A stretch of 64,000 nt of DNA from Phaeotremella fagi (Eukaryota; Basidiomycota; Tremellomycetes; Tremellales; Phaeotremellaceae), in contig BCHU01000002.1 of NCBI GenBank assembly GCA_001599715.1, positions 1,674,001 to 1,738,000 of the forward strand, given 5' to 3'. The notes under the pieces are model-generated. The model was not told where the DNA came from. It saw only the letters and a list, made by a program, of their open reading frames with translations, and made no database searches. Below, piece after piece: positions 45,868-56,916 of the stretch (positions are counted from its first letter, which is position 1; each line of letters opens with the position of its first letter). The translations under genes and the position numbers were made by a program.

Positions 45868-47526
45868 TTATAAACCTAATTCGTCACTTTAAAACATGTC
45901 AGTTTCTGAATTCACCATGATGCGGGTGGTTTAAATCAAAACTTACGCAAAAGGAAGGACTTTTAGATCACCAACAGCTACCACTGTTGGTTTAGCTTTG
46001 AAAAGTTCAGAGGCGACTTTACTGATAGTTGATGAAGAGACTTTATCGAGGGAAGCGAATGATGCGTCTGGTTTTGGGATATCACCGGAGAAGAGCTTAA
46101 AAACATCCGTAAGTAAAGTGATCCCACTGCGCCAAAAAACGAATAAATAACTTACAGCTGGACCAGCGGTAGCGATCAAACTCTCATGACGTTCGAGTTT
46201 GGTAGCGTCTGCGAATTTAGCTTTTGCGATAGCTCTCTTGATCTCTTCGTCTTTGGTACCACCAACAGCCTTGATAGCAGCGACAACATCTTTTGCGACT
46301 GATGAAACGCCTTCAGAGGTAGGTGCAGAAACGACAACACCGAAGAGTGAAGCGTCGGAATAAGGGAGTAAGAAAGCTTTAGCGGAGGCACCTGGGACTT
46401 TAGCAGCGGCTTGTGATAAAGGTGTAGTTCCTGGTGTCCATTTAACTGAAGTCTCACCACCCAAGATGTAAGGTAAAACAGAGAGTGAAGATGATGATGA
46501 AGTTGTTCCAAAGGCGATGACCAACGTTGGTTGAGCTGATGGACTGGCGTGTGAGTCCAATGGAATTCTGGTTTCACCACCGTAGTAAGTTGATGAACCT
46601 GCTGATAAAGTTGAAGCTGAACCTGAAGAACCACCGAAAGTAGATTGAACAGCTTTAGCTAATGCTTCAGTCGAGATACCGGCACCTAAAACTGCAATGT
46701 TTGATTTAGCGTATGCTTGTTGAGCGAAAGCTTTAACTTCAGATACCGTAACTGGGGAGTGAGGTGAGGCGTAAAGTGAGTTACCGAGTCCACGTCTGAA
46801 AGCTAAACTATGAGCGACATCGATGGCAAGTGCTGATGGTGAGGCGATAGCTGAAAGGGAATCGGCTTCGATGGTAGGTAAGACGAGTTCAGAGTATTCG
46901 TGTGGGTAGTAGTGAGTTGAAGAAAGGATCGACGAAAGAACAGAGAGGAAATGTGCCCTAAAAGTATGCTTTAGTATCCAGCTCGAAATCCTCGAGTGAA
47001 TTTAAACTCACTCGTCCCCTCTAAGGAATTCAGCGGTCAAATAAAGATGTTCTCTCGATAAAGCAGCTGATAAGACACCACCGTAAAGTTCAGTTTCTCT
47101 TGCAACCTTCAAAGCAGATCCAGCGGATGACGACTGAAGTAACGTTAGCATAAATTCCAACTCAAGCAATCGTCTATCCTTCCACCGATATCCCATATCT
47201 CAACATAAATCGATCAAAACCATTTCCATCGCAACTCAAAACATCTCCATCCGCCAAACGTTCCTCTCCAAAGGAAAACAGAAACTGTCAAAAACCACGA
47301 AGAGACCCACCTTGAAAGCGAAATTCTTCAAAACATGAGCGACACCAGGTTGAGTCTCATATCTACTACCAGCTTTAACGACGACGGTGACACTAGCAGT
47401 AGCAGCTGGAGCGCCTGATTCGATACCAGCGACTTTAACACCTGAAGCTTCAGTTACTGTAGCGTATTGTCTGACAGCTTGTTTGAGAGCTGGACGAGCT
47501 GATTGGAGACGATTTAGGATGGACAT
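45868..47526 (-). CDS. QCR2: Cytochrome bc1 complex core subunit 2
   Basis: Five exons from ATG 47526 to TAA 45868 encode about 435 residues. The start MSILNRLQSARPALKQAVRQY is a basic presequence. Core M16-peptidase-fold blocks follow: TASVTVVVKAGSRYE, GVAHVLKNFAFK, ALKVARETELYGGVLSAALSREHLYLTAE (split), and IPLDSHASPSAQPTLVIAF. The zinc-binding HxxEH is absent, as expected for the non-catalytic Qcr2 subunit. It sits in the inner membrane complex III on the matrix side. Intron 1 is about 178 nt, longer than its neighbours. The last exon adds only DELGL. The gene lies upstream of no clear partner. Confidence 0.93.
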
Positions 47527-47944
47527 GGGGGGAAGTTTGGTAGAGGGGGGAGATTGTAGATGGTAGAATGTAGATGTTGAGAGTAACTTTTATGATATGA
47601 TATGATTTTGTGTGCTGTATTTGCTGCTGCTGCCTGGTCAACGGAGTCCTCCAATCCAAATCGGATTATAACGGATCCTTATAACGCCGATACAATGGGG
47701 AGTGTGGCACTTTATGGCTATGCAGCTTCATCTCTACCTCTATCTCCATGAAATGCAATCAAGAATAAGAACAGATGTAATGCAAGTAATGTGAAGTAAA
47801 GAAACCAAAGCAGACCAAACATGAAAACCAAACAAGAAACAAATGATCCCAAAATGCGAAGAACCAAAAGACTAGACCAAAATCCAATCCTCACACACTG
47901 ATCAAGGACGGTCAACAGTGGCATAACACTTATCGTTTAAACAC

Positions 47945-49916
47945 TCACCTGATGACAGCTATCATCCTAAAATCAGTTTTACCACCTGGATCACTCGTCT
48001 TGTGTAAAAGTTCACAATTGATTTTATGTTGACCTTTCCTCAAACCTTGACCTAACGTAGCGAATCGACCGATATTACTAAATAATCACCGATATCAGGT
48101 ACAACCCAAGTAAATTGATTACTAACTTACACATCTTGATCCCACCAACCGTTGATCTCCACACTACCACTTCTATCACCGTCCAACCAACATTCCAATA
48201 TCCCTAATCCAAAATCTCTACTTCTCAAAGAATAGATCTTGATAGTTCCAACAGAAGTTTCGACTGTATACTCAAATCTAGCTCCAGGTTGTGTAGCGTA
48301 GAGATAAGGTTTATCTTGAAAATCAGGATGAATCCAATATTCCCAACCCGAACTTTCAGCTGGTGGTGTAAGATTGAATTGAGGATACGGAGAACGTGTT
48401 GAGAAACATGTCGGATTGAACGGTAAAGTTTGATGATCGAGATTCGAATCCCATTGTTCTAATGCCTTTAAACGTGGGATCTGAGTGTAATCTTTGGAAG
48501 TCATGAATATCCCTGGCATGAGACGACCAACTTCTTCGTTCTCTGTCGGAGACAATCTCCAAGATTTAGCATGCGAAGGGTAATGTTGTTCGAGTATCGA
48601 TAAAGCTGCGTCTTCTTTTTCTGCAAGTTCAACGGGAGAGAGGTGGTTCTGGACATCCACTTCTGCGACGATTTGTTCGGGAGATATCGAGTGATGAGGT
48701 ATGACAGAAAAATCTGGTTCGGAAAGCATTAAACAAGTAACATCCTTTAGTAATGACGCTGTCAGCATCGCAAGGTCCACATGACTTCTTGAATTGAGAT
48801 GACGAGTATCGGGATTACCCCACCAGCTGCATATTAGCCTGGGTCAAGTATCTCACTCACTCTTGAGCGAAGTATTGTCGGATCAGATCAGGATGTCGGG
48901 CGAAATGAGAAGCGAGGGGTAGACGTTGACTACAGATAGTAAGAACATAGTCTTACGACATATTTCAGAACTCACTTGACCACAGGGACGTCTAGATTGA
49001 AGATTTCGTTTAGCTCAAGACCACATTATAGATACCCAACAACTTACCATAGTACTGCGCTATCGGTCTTTGAAATCATCATCAGTCGTGACTTTAGACT
49101 ACTTCAAACCAAACGACTCACAGATGTATTCTTCCCCCACCCCCAGCCATACCACCACCACTAAAAGCAATAACCTCAACCAAAACAACAGCCGGTCTAT
49201 TCGGTAGTTCCATAATTCCAGATATTAGATTCTCCATATTCTGATAATGTTCAGGGATCCCTTCGTCATTGACACCTAATTCTATAAAGACTAAATCTGA
49301 ATCTTCAGGTATGTGAAGCGGGAAACACATTGAGAAATAATCCGATCCGGTGGCTGTTTTGCATCATAAGTTTAGTATCTTTGTTTATAGAAGTGGGTAA
49401 ACGTACCTGGAGCTGCACCGTTGACTTTGATAATTTCAACACCATTGAAAAAGCTATCAAGCCATTCTCCAAGTTTGTAAAACCAAACTTCATTTCCATA
49501 AACGCCATGGCCCCAAGTGACTGAGCGTATCAATAACGACCCAAACAAGTATTCGAAAGACACCCACCACTCCCACCAACGACACTAACAGTGACTTTCT
49601 CACCTCTCAACCCTTTCTTAATAAACCTTCTTAGAGCCTCATGACTCCCCTCATAACCCCTAGACAGACGAATATTACTCCTCCCGTAAGCATGTTCAAA
49701 TTCATCCAGCAAACCTCCAGCATTCGACGGCACCCCACAATAATTCTCCATCCTAACGATATTCTTGAGTATATCATAATTAACAACTCCACCGTTTAAT
49801 TTCGTCAATCTTCGTCGAGAATTATAATGACTACTCGAGTAGTATAATGTTCCTATTATGAATATGAATAGTAGAATAATTTGGGGTCGACGGAAAGTCG
49901 ACATTGGGATGTACAT
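47945..49916 (-). CDS. SGNH/GDSL-type esterase-like type II membrane protein
   Basis: Eight or so exons from ATG 49916 encode about 500 residues. One membrane segment lies near the N-terminus (IILLFIFIIGTLYYSSS). SGNH blocks are recognisable: block I VSVVGGS|VTWGHGVYGNE, block III FIELGVNDEG and block V as DTRHLNSRSH, giving the nucleophile Ser, oxyanion Gly/Asn and Asp-His. The long C-terminal part (about 220 residues, WEYWIHPDFQDKPYLY) looks beta-rich and may bind carbohydrate. Such proteins are common in capsule and wall polysaccharide processing of basidiomycete yeasts, where acetyl groups are added or removed. The chosen stop is TGA 47945. A donor-like GTGAGT overlaps it, and a hydrophobic tail could be spliced on. 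Confidence 0.75.
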
Positions 49917-50679
49917 GATATTTTTAGATTTATTAGTTTGAATTAACGTAGGTGTTGGATATTAAGATGGTGATTAGTGTATGTTGATACCTTGACTTTG
50001 TTATTGACAGTTACACCATTCCGTGAGTTATAAGTTTGAAGATCGAAGAATCAATTGTTGACTGAAGTTATAGCTGAGAGCTGAAGTTTAGTACAATCCA
50101 ACGTAGAGACGCCCTTTGATGTCCTAGATTTCGGCCGGATGTTGATGTTCTATTATTATAACGAGCCAAACCAGTCGTTTTGAAATTCCAACCCTCCGTG
50201 TATAGTGTATGAGATGATCGATCAAAGAAGATACTATGTAATTTTTAGATATACAAATAAATTATAACTGGACAGAGAGATTGTTAATTGATACTTACAT
50301 TACAGTACGAAGATAAAGTTTATGCTTAAGCTCAAGCTCCAAATGGTTCAAGTGGCGGATGTCGGTGGCACGTAAAGTCCACGAAGATCGTCGCAGAGTG
50401 TGATTGATGGATTTCGCTTACTTGAAAACGAACAACAGGATGACTGTAAATGGAATCATCACAACAGAGGGTAAGTTTAGCAGTAAAGGTATTTAAATCA
50501 ATCCGAATCCCCTTCAAGAAGATGACATCACTCAAAAGGTTTTTGCGCAGTCTGACCGTTGACCACCTTGTTTCATGATCACCTTTGTGCCTTCGCTTAG
50601 AGTCTCGGAGTTTCAACTAAACCAATTTAGTTGATCAATTCACTTGTTGGGAAGGACTACAATCAGTCGACAAACAGAA
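49917..50679. promoter_or_regulatory. Divergent intergenic region upstream of the SGNH gene
   Basis: About 760 bases between the SGNH gene start and the small tandem gene at 50680. It has AT-rich stretches (50220-50290) and no supported ORF. A minus-strand open frame at 50332-50616 shows no recognisable content. Confidence 0.4.
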
Positions 50680-51147
50680 ATGACAGAGCTTCAGTCAAGA
50701 GTCCCCAACCCCGACCAATCAACATCATTCCAAAACTCAGATTCGCCGTATACAAACAACCAACATCAATTCGGTAAAACCTACAAATCCCTCTGTACCC
50801 TAACTCTGAAATCATATCTCAAACACCCCCAAAAAGAAGGTAAAAAAATTTACAACATCTTTGTCGAATCGTTGAATCCAGAAATCGACGAACCAACAAC
50901 CGACGCGTTTTCAAAAACTTTCTCATCGGGTTCTAAATTTCAATTGATGAGGGATCTCGATAAAGATCACAGAGACACCTTGTACTTTATCCCACTTGAA
51001 CATCAGAGTGAACGAGTTTGTTGGCCGATTTCTGCTAGGGGTGCATGTGTTTTGGGAGATGGACGTGTGACTTGGGATTTGGAGTTGGTGGATCAAGCTG
51101 CTGTTTTCGAAGGTGTTTTCCAATGGAATGAATACTCCGTTGGATAG
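50680..51147 (+). CDS. Small single-exon protein of unknown function, tandem copy 1
   Basis: ATG 50680 opens 155 residues without an intron. The N-terminus is polar; the core reads FGKTYKSLCTLTLKSYLKHP and ends VTWDLELVDQAAVFEGVFQWNEYS. The order of motifs resembles the next gene downstream (51474-51896): an FSxxxxFQ segment, a GR/GMTW block and a closing F-W-E motif. I do not recognise the family. No signal peptide or membrane segment is evident. Confidence 0.55.
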   Translation: MTELQSRVPNPDQSTSFQNSDSPYTNNQHQFGKTYKSLCTLTLKSYLKHPQKEGKKIYNIFVESLNPEIDEPTTDAFSKTFSSGSKFQLMRDLDKDHRDTLYFIPLEHQSERVCWPISARGACVLGDGRVTWDLELVDQAAVFEGVFQWNEYSVG

Positions 51148-51473
51148 GTATCTGGATGATAGACATGTATGAATGCATTTTCTTAATACTGTTTGTATCG
51201 AAAACTGTCTAGCCAAATGATCAGTCTGCTCGACTTCTTTGAGCCATTCTTCGAGTGGAGAACTTATAGAGTAGGATCATCAGAGCCTAGTAAGCTTCTT
51301 TGCTCTCCATTGACTACCTCATTGGAGGCACTGTTCGAATCCTTTCACGATATCTTTCATACCGTCTAGAAATATAAATCGCGTTTCGAGCTATACTCAT
51401 ACTGCACCAGTTAGTCTTTTTCTATCAGTCTTTTGGTAAACTCAAAGATCGATTCTGTTTGAATATTCACCGA

Positions 51474-51896
51474 ATGTTCGAACAAATCCATCAATTCCTA
51501 TTTGACGAACATTCAATTGTCCCAGAAATAAAGGATTCTTCCCACTATACGACCCATCACTCAAAGATCAAACTAAAATTCGCTACAGCAACTATAACCA
51601 GCCAAAGTTTCATTCTAACCAACATTCAAATTCAATCGGCTGATCAGTATACAACCGAAGCCATAAGGACAATGTTTTCCGATAAAAACGTTTTCCAAAT
51701 CTTATCAACTGTCGATGGACTAGAGTTTGTTCCTGCTCCCGAAACAGATGCTGAGCTTCATTGTAGGAACATTGCGGCTGGTAAAATTGATGGGTTTAGT
51801 GGTATGACTTGGTACGGATTTTGGAATTATATTAATAGGACTAAAGAGGATGGGTTCACTGGTGATTTCACTTGGGAGGAGAAGGTGATTGAGTGA
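51474..51896 (+). CDS. Small single-exon protein of unknown function, tandem copy 2
   Basis: ATG 51474 opens 140 residues. The start MFEQIHQFLFDEHSIVPEI is followed by a strand-like KIKLKFATATITSQ and the ending DGFSGMTWYGFWNY, then GFTGDFTWEEKVIE. The last block lines up loosely with the end of the 50680 gene, suggesting an old tandem duplication. Function is unknown. It converges on the amidase gene 123 bases downstream. Confidence 0.55.
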   Translation: MFEQIHQFLFDEHSIVPEIKDSSHYTTHHSKIKLKFATATITSQSFILTNIQIQSADQYTTEAIRTMFSDKNVFQILSTVDGLEFVPAPETDAELHCRNIAAGKIDGFSGMTWYGFWNYINRTKEDGFTGDFTWEEKVIE

Positions 51897-52019
51897 TGCG
51901 CTCAAAATCTCTAGAGGAGAGAGGTGTAGTGCATTAATCTACCATATAATGCAAGAGATGTTAAGTAGTCGATTGGAATCAAATCCAAACTGTACATAGA
52001 GCTCAGACAAGAGGTGATC

Positions 52020-53913
52020 TTAAGGTAGGTTAAGTAAAGTAGGGAGAAGTCTTTTTGGGAAGATCCTTTCACAAGCCGATCTGAAAATCCGAATTCAGCA
52101 TAAATCGTTTCCAGATACTCACAAAAGGCTGATGAGAGTTTTCTCGTCGTTCCTCCTAGCCAAGAAAAGGATTCCATCGAGCTCACCGTCCTCTCCCCAG
52201 CCGATTGGGAATGTTGCCTTGTGAAAGGTAAGTGGTCTGAGTCAAATCTGTAATGCCTCCAATAACTTACTATGGGGAAGCCTCCTGTTCCTGCGATAGC
52301 GGTCGCTATCCCAAATGGCATGACCAGAGCATCTAGTTCTTTGTCTTCAAATACACTCTCCACGCTTTTACCTATTCTGTTGTACAACTCTCGGGCTGCT
52401 AAATAGTCGGGATTATTGATATCACCTTTGACGGCTAGGATGCAATCGAACCATCCTTGAGGTTTATCAGATGGTTTGGGGTGGAATGCTTGCTCCTATT
52501 ATCTGTCAATTGCCCATCTGACCAACTTCAAATCGACTCACTGGGTGGTCAAGATTCCACCTATGCAGTTCCTCAAAAGTTTTGACGTGACTCTTGGTAA
52601 GACTTTTCAAATAGTCGTTTATCTGGGCGTAACATTCCGAGGCCATTATCATCGTTTTTGGAGCTCCATTCCAAGTATGATGTCCCACTTGATAAGTGAT
52701 CTTTTTGTCTAGCTCCATTACCTCATCAACATCGCATGAGTCAAGTATATCCATCCCTGCAGCGAGCAGATTTTGGATTGCTCCCTCGAAAGTCGAGTTT
52801 CTGGCTGATTCAAAACCTTTTCGAGGTATCCCCAGCCTATACTGTTTGTCGCCATGATCAAGGTGTTGAGTATAATCAGTTTGAGTATTAGTCATATATG
52901 AAAGCATCGTAGCTATATCCCAAGCAGATTTTCCCATTGGACCAATTGCATCCAATGTCGGGCTGATTCCAATTGCCCCTTGAGTGGAAACGAGACCGAC
53001 TGAAGGTTTCAATCCCAATAACGCAGCACGACGAGCCGGGATCGTCTAAACGGTCAGACTCTATACATAGATCAGACCCAAACTCAGACTCACAATACTT
53101 CCATCGGTCTCTCCACCAATGCTACCTGAACAGAATCCTGCTGACAGACCAACTGCGCTACCAGTGGAACTACCGGAGACTTGTCCCAGAACTTTATATG
53201 CTGAGAAAGTTTGTCCGTTGATTGGAGACCAGCCACTAGGAATATGAGGACCATAGAAATTACTGAAAATAGTTGCGGAAGATTTTCCAACGACTACGCA
53301 GTAGGTGTTTGTTTAATCATCTTTGTAAAAGCTCACTGATAGCCCCAGCATCAATCAAATTTTGGACCACTTCTGCATTTCTGTCAACAACAGAATCCGC
53401 TAAAGTATGGTTAACCAAGTAATATAGGGAGGACTTACCTAGGGCAATGCTGCCCGCTGTGGTCTGCATACCCAGCTCGGGGTGGGTTGCAAGAGTATCT
53501 CTGAACTGCTGTCAGCCCCTTGTCAATATCGATTAGTCAAGACCCACTTCACTAAAATTGGGCATCCATGAATTGGACTGCGGATCTTCTCAGAAGATCT
53601 TTCTTCATCGAGTTTCCTAGCACACTTGAGAACTTCAGGAGACACCAGTCAGCTCATTGCTATGCGGGTAGACTAGAAGACGGCTAACTTACCCTGTTCT
53701 CTTGGAGCTGACTGAATCACCGCTCTTAAACCTAACCCTTGAACGTTGTTGGCCTCAATATTATCTTTGAGCTCAATTCAGTTTCATTGCCATTACGATA
53801 CGAAGAATTGTTCACCAACCTAAATAGGCTACAACGAGCTGTTCGCTTGTCATCAAACCTTGAGTTAGATTGCCAACGATTTCTTCAAGAGAAGCGGAGA
53901 TCAGGTCGAGCAT
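52020..53913 (-). CDS. Amidase-signature family hydrolase
   Basis: Seven or more exons from ATG 53913 to TAA 52020 encode about 490 residues. The amidase Ser-cisSer-Lys triad is visible: the Lys in AIVVGKSSATIFSNF, then GQVSGSSTGSAVGLSAGFCSGS with the cis-Ser, and GGETDGSI with the nucleophile. Downstream GLKPSVGLVSTQGAIGISP and AFPFGI-like ALVMPFGIATA match the family core. Members hydrolyse carboxamides; plausible substrates are small amides or fatty acid amides, but specificity cannot be read. The final exon, ending KRLLPTLLNLP, requires a short intron after ISLL to keep frame. N-terminus MLDLISASLEEIVGNL fits the family's first helix. Cytosolic location is likely. Confidence 0.9.
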
Positions 53914-54330
53914 GGCAAATAAAAAAACGGGATAAGGTTGATATACGAGGCAGCTCTTTTTCTGTTGATTTATTTAGATTGAATATATACTTATGACCGA
54001 AGTATTTGTGAAGATGAAGATGATGATGTGGTGACAGATAAGATAGATGGAATGGACCACCTCCACCTCCACCCTACAACCTTTGCCACATTAGGTGGAC
54101 TGCTGTAATACTGCCGGTGAATTCTATAACGCCGATGGTAGTACTTAGCATTTCACTTTTGTTCTTTGTTCGAACGCGATAAAAAATTAATTTCCATTGA
54201 AATCAACAAAAGTTCAGGAAGGAGAACTAGCACAATCTAGGAATCTCAACAGAAATACAGGAGAAGGAGCAGTCCTCAAAAAGAATTCTTTCTCAACAAA
54301 AACATAATTTAGCGTCCGAAAATCGAAAAA
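53914..54330. promoter_or_regulatory. Divergent promoter of the amidase / eIF3L genes
   Basis: About 415 bases hold CCACCTCCACCTCCACC at 54058-54074 and AT-rich DNA near 54180. No ORF with recognisable content. Confidence 0.4.
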
Positions 54331-56694
54331 ATGGCCGATCCAACAGCTTTCTACGAACCAGAGGAGGATGATCTTTTGACGACTCTCACCGCCCCACCCT
54401 ACCCATCTAACACTGAAGAATATGATCCAGAGGAATACGCCAGACATCAGGAACTCGAACAACTCGCCTATCGTCAACAAATAGCTGCAGCTGAAGCTGA
54501 ACAAATGGTTGCGTTAGAATCCGTTCCAGAAGATGTCAAGCGATTCTTAGTTTCTTTCCATCAAGCTATTTTGGAGAACGATTTGCCGGGGATCACTACT
54601 ATGTACGAATCTGGTTGGAATAAATTGACACAGGTTGGTTCTTTTTGTGCTTTTAGCTGGAGGAAGCTTCGGACTGATGGATTTATTTAGGCTCATTATT
54701 CTCAAAATGAATGGCCTGAAGCTGAATTGATTTCTCCACTTGTTCAAAATGGTAGGTCCTCGATGCTGTGCAGTTAATTGACTCGATTTAGACCAAGTTT
54801 TCTTGACTTTATACCGCGAAGTGAGTTCTTCCATTTGTTTAAGATCTGGAAAATTAATCTCTGTTTTAGCTTTATTTCCGTCACGTTTACGCAAAACTTC
54901 AACCAACCGTCGACGATCGTTTCCAATCATACGAAAATATCTGTGAACTTTTCAACTACCTCCTCAGTAAGTTGAACTTTACTCAGTCATTTGATTACCA
55001 ACTTACATCATTACAGATTCCGAAGGTCCTGTTCCTCTCGATCTTCCAATCCAATGGCTATGGGATATGCTCGATGAATTCGTCTATCAATTCCAATCGT
55101 TTGCCCAATGGAGGGCAACCCCAAAACAAAAGAGTGAAGAGGAATTAGACATGTTAGCGGAAGCTCAACAAATTTGGAGTTGTTATTCAGTTTTGAACGT
55201 TTTATATTCATTGGTTCAAAAGAGTGCTATCAACGAGCAATTGAAGGCTGAGAGGGAAGGTAAATCTGCTGAGGAAGTTGCGTGAGTTTGGATTTCATTT
55301 ATTACACATCGCAGTTGGTCTGACTGCAATTAGCGAAATTGGAGGGGAATACGGATCGAAACCACTTTACAGGAATCTCGGTTATTTCTCTCTAATCTGT
55401 CTGTTACGTGTTCACGTACTTCTCGGTGACCCCACTCGTGAGTTCCTAGTCAGAATGTGAGGGACGTGAATTAATGAAATCCTAGTTGCTTTACAAAGCA
55501 TGGAGAACGTCGAGCTCGGAGGTGGAGCTTTCCTCACCAGAATCACTGCTTGTCATGTCACCACTTACTACCATGTACGTTTTGCCATTTTCAGTTGAAC
55601 ACATTATTAAACTGCTGCGTAGGTTGGCTGTGCCTATATGGCATTAGGAAGATGGCCAGACGCTATCAAAACCTTTGTCTCCGTTCTCATCTTTTTCATC
55701 AGAATGAAGCAATATCATACTCGAAGTTATCAATATGGTTCGGTAGGTCATCTGCTTATTTTTGTTACAAGCTTGTCTGACCATTATGGATAGATTGCCA
55801 AAACTTGCGAAAGAATGTACGCTTTACTCGCTATCTGTACCACACTTTCCCCAGGTCCATCTGATGACAGTATCATGTCAATTGTCAAAGAACACTACGG
55901 TGATCAACTAGCAATTCTACAACGTGGAGGGTGAGTTGCACTCTCTGGCGTGATTACTGATCATTTCACAGCGAGGAATCAACTGCAACATTCTCTGAAC
56001 TCTTCTTACAAGCTTGCCCCAAATATCTCTCCCCAACTCCACCACCATACGAAGATCCAGCACTTCTCGAAGCCTGGATCGCATCCCCACCAGCTGATGC
56101 TACTCAACGTCATCTCGATTTATTCTTATCAGACGTCAACGCAGTTAAATCAGTTTCGACAGCACGCAACCTTTTGAAGTTGTATACATCGATTGATGCA
56201 GCTAAACTCGCAGCTTTCTTACAACAATCCGAAGACGTCGATGGTGAAGAGGAAGTTTTGCAACAGTTGATGGTCCTCAAAGCTGCTAGTAGAACTTATG
56301 GCAAGAGTAGTGGTGATGGTAAATTGTTGGATGGAGATAGAATTGTCACGAATAACTTGGATTTCACTATTGAGGGTGTAAGTTGATTACTTTTAAATCC
56401 AAGTGCCATTGCTGATGATAACTCTAGTCAATGGTCCACGTAGAAGAGACCACTGCTCATCGTCGTTTCGCAGGGTTCTTCATCAGGTAAGTACCACTCA
56501 TCTTCAAAGTAATCATCACGTTTATTCATTTCCTTGATAGGAACGCCGAACACGCACAAAGAGTATTCAACACTATCAGAACATCTCCGTTACCAATTCC
56601 AAGACGTGCAGCACCTGCACAAGCTGCTGCACCTACAGAAAAGAAACCTGGAGCCTGGCAACCAAAGTCACGGCAAGTTAGGATTGCTGCTTAG
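54331..56694 (+). CDS. EIF3L: Eukaryotic translation initiation factor 3 subunit L
   Basis: A gene of about ten exons from ATG 54331 to TAG 56692 encodes roughly 600 residues. eIF3L is a PCI-domain subunit of the 13-subunit eIF3 complex, binding with eIF3k and mediating 40S recruitment. Recognisable segments are [81 protein letters not shown] and the PCI helices around ISTARNLL-like [20 protein letters not shown]. The C-terminus is Ala/Pro-rich. Its short exons are separated by introns of about 50-60 nt. The long acidic-rich start ([16 protein letters not shown]) matches fungal eIF3L. Confidence 0.95.
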
Positions 56695-56916
56695 GGTATG
56701 AGGGATGAGATGATGTATTCTTCTTCGTATGCATTTTACACTGTGTTAAAATCTCGGATAATAAATTGAGCAATTACGTCAGAATGAATCGGGAACAACC
56801 ATGGTTGCAATTTCGGAATGGTGGTTCTCTTGTTTCATCTCACTGTAAAATGACTCCAGATAAGATAAGATAACACAAGATCACGTTGTAAACGAGTAAG
56901 GAGCTTGTATCTTAAA

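Noticed and set aside
46176..46634. Second minus-strand frame of 152 codons
   Set aside because: It lies inside the QCR2 exon in another frame, and the QCR2 frame has the recognisable family sequence.
51290..51360. tRNA-like TTCGAATCC
   Set aside because: A T-arm-like motif occurs, but no matching acceptor stem, D-arm or anticodon arm can be folded around it.
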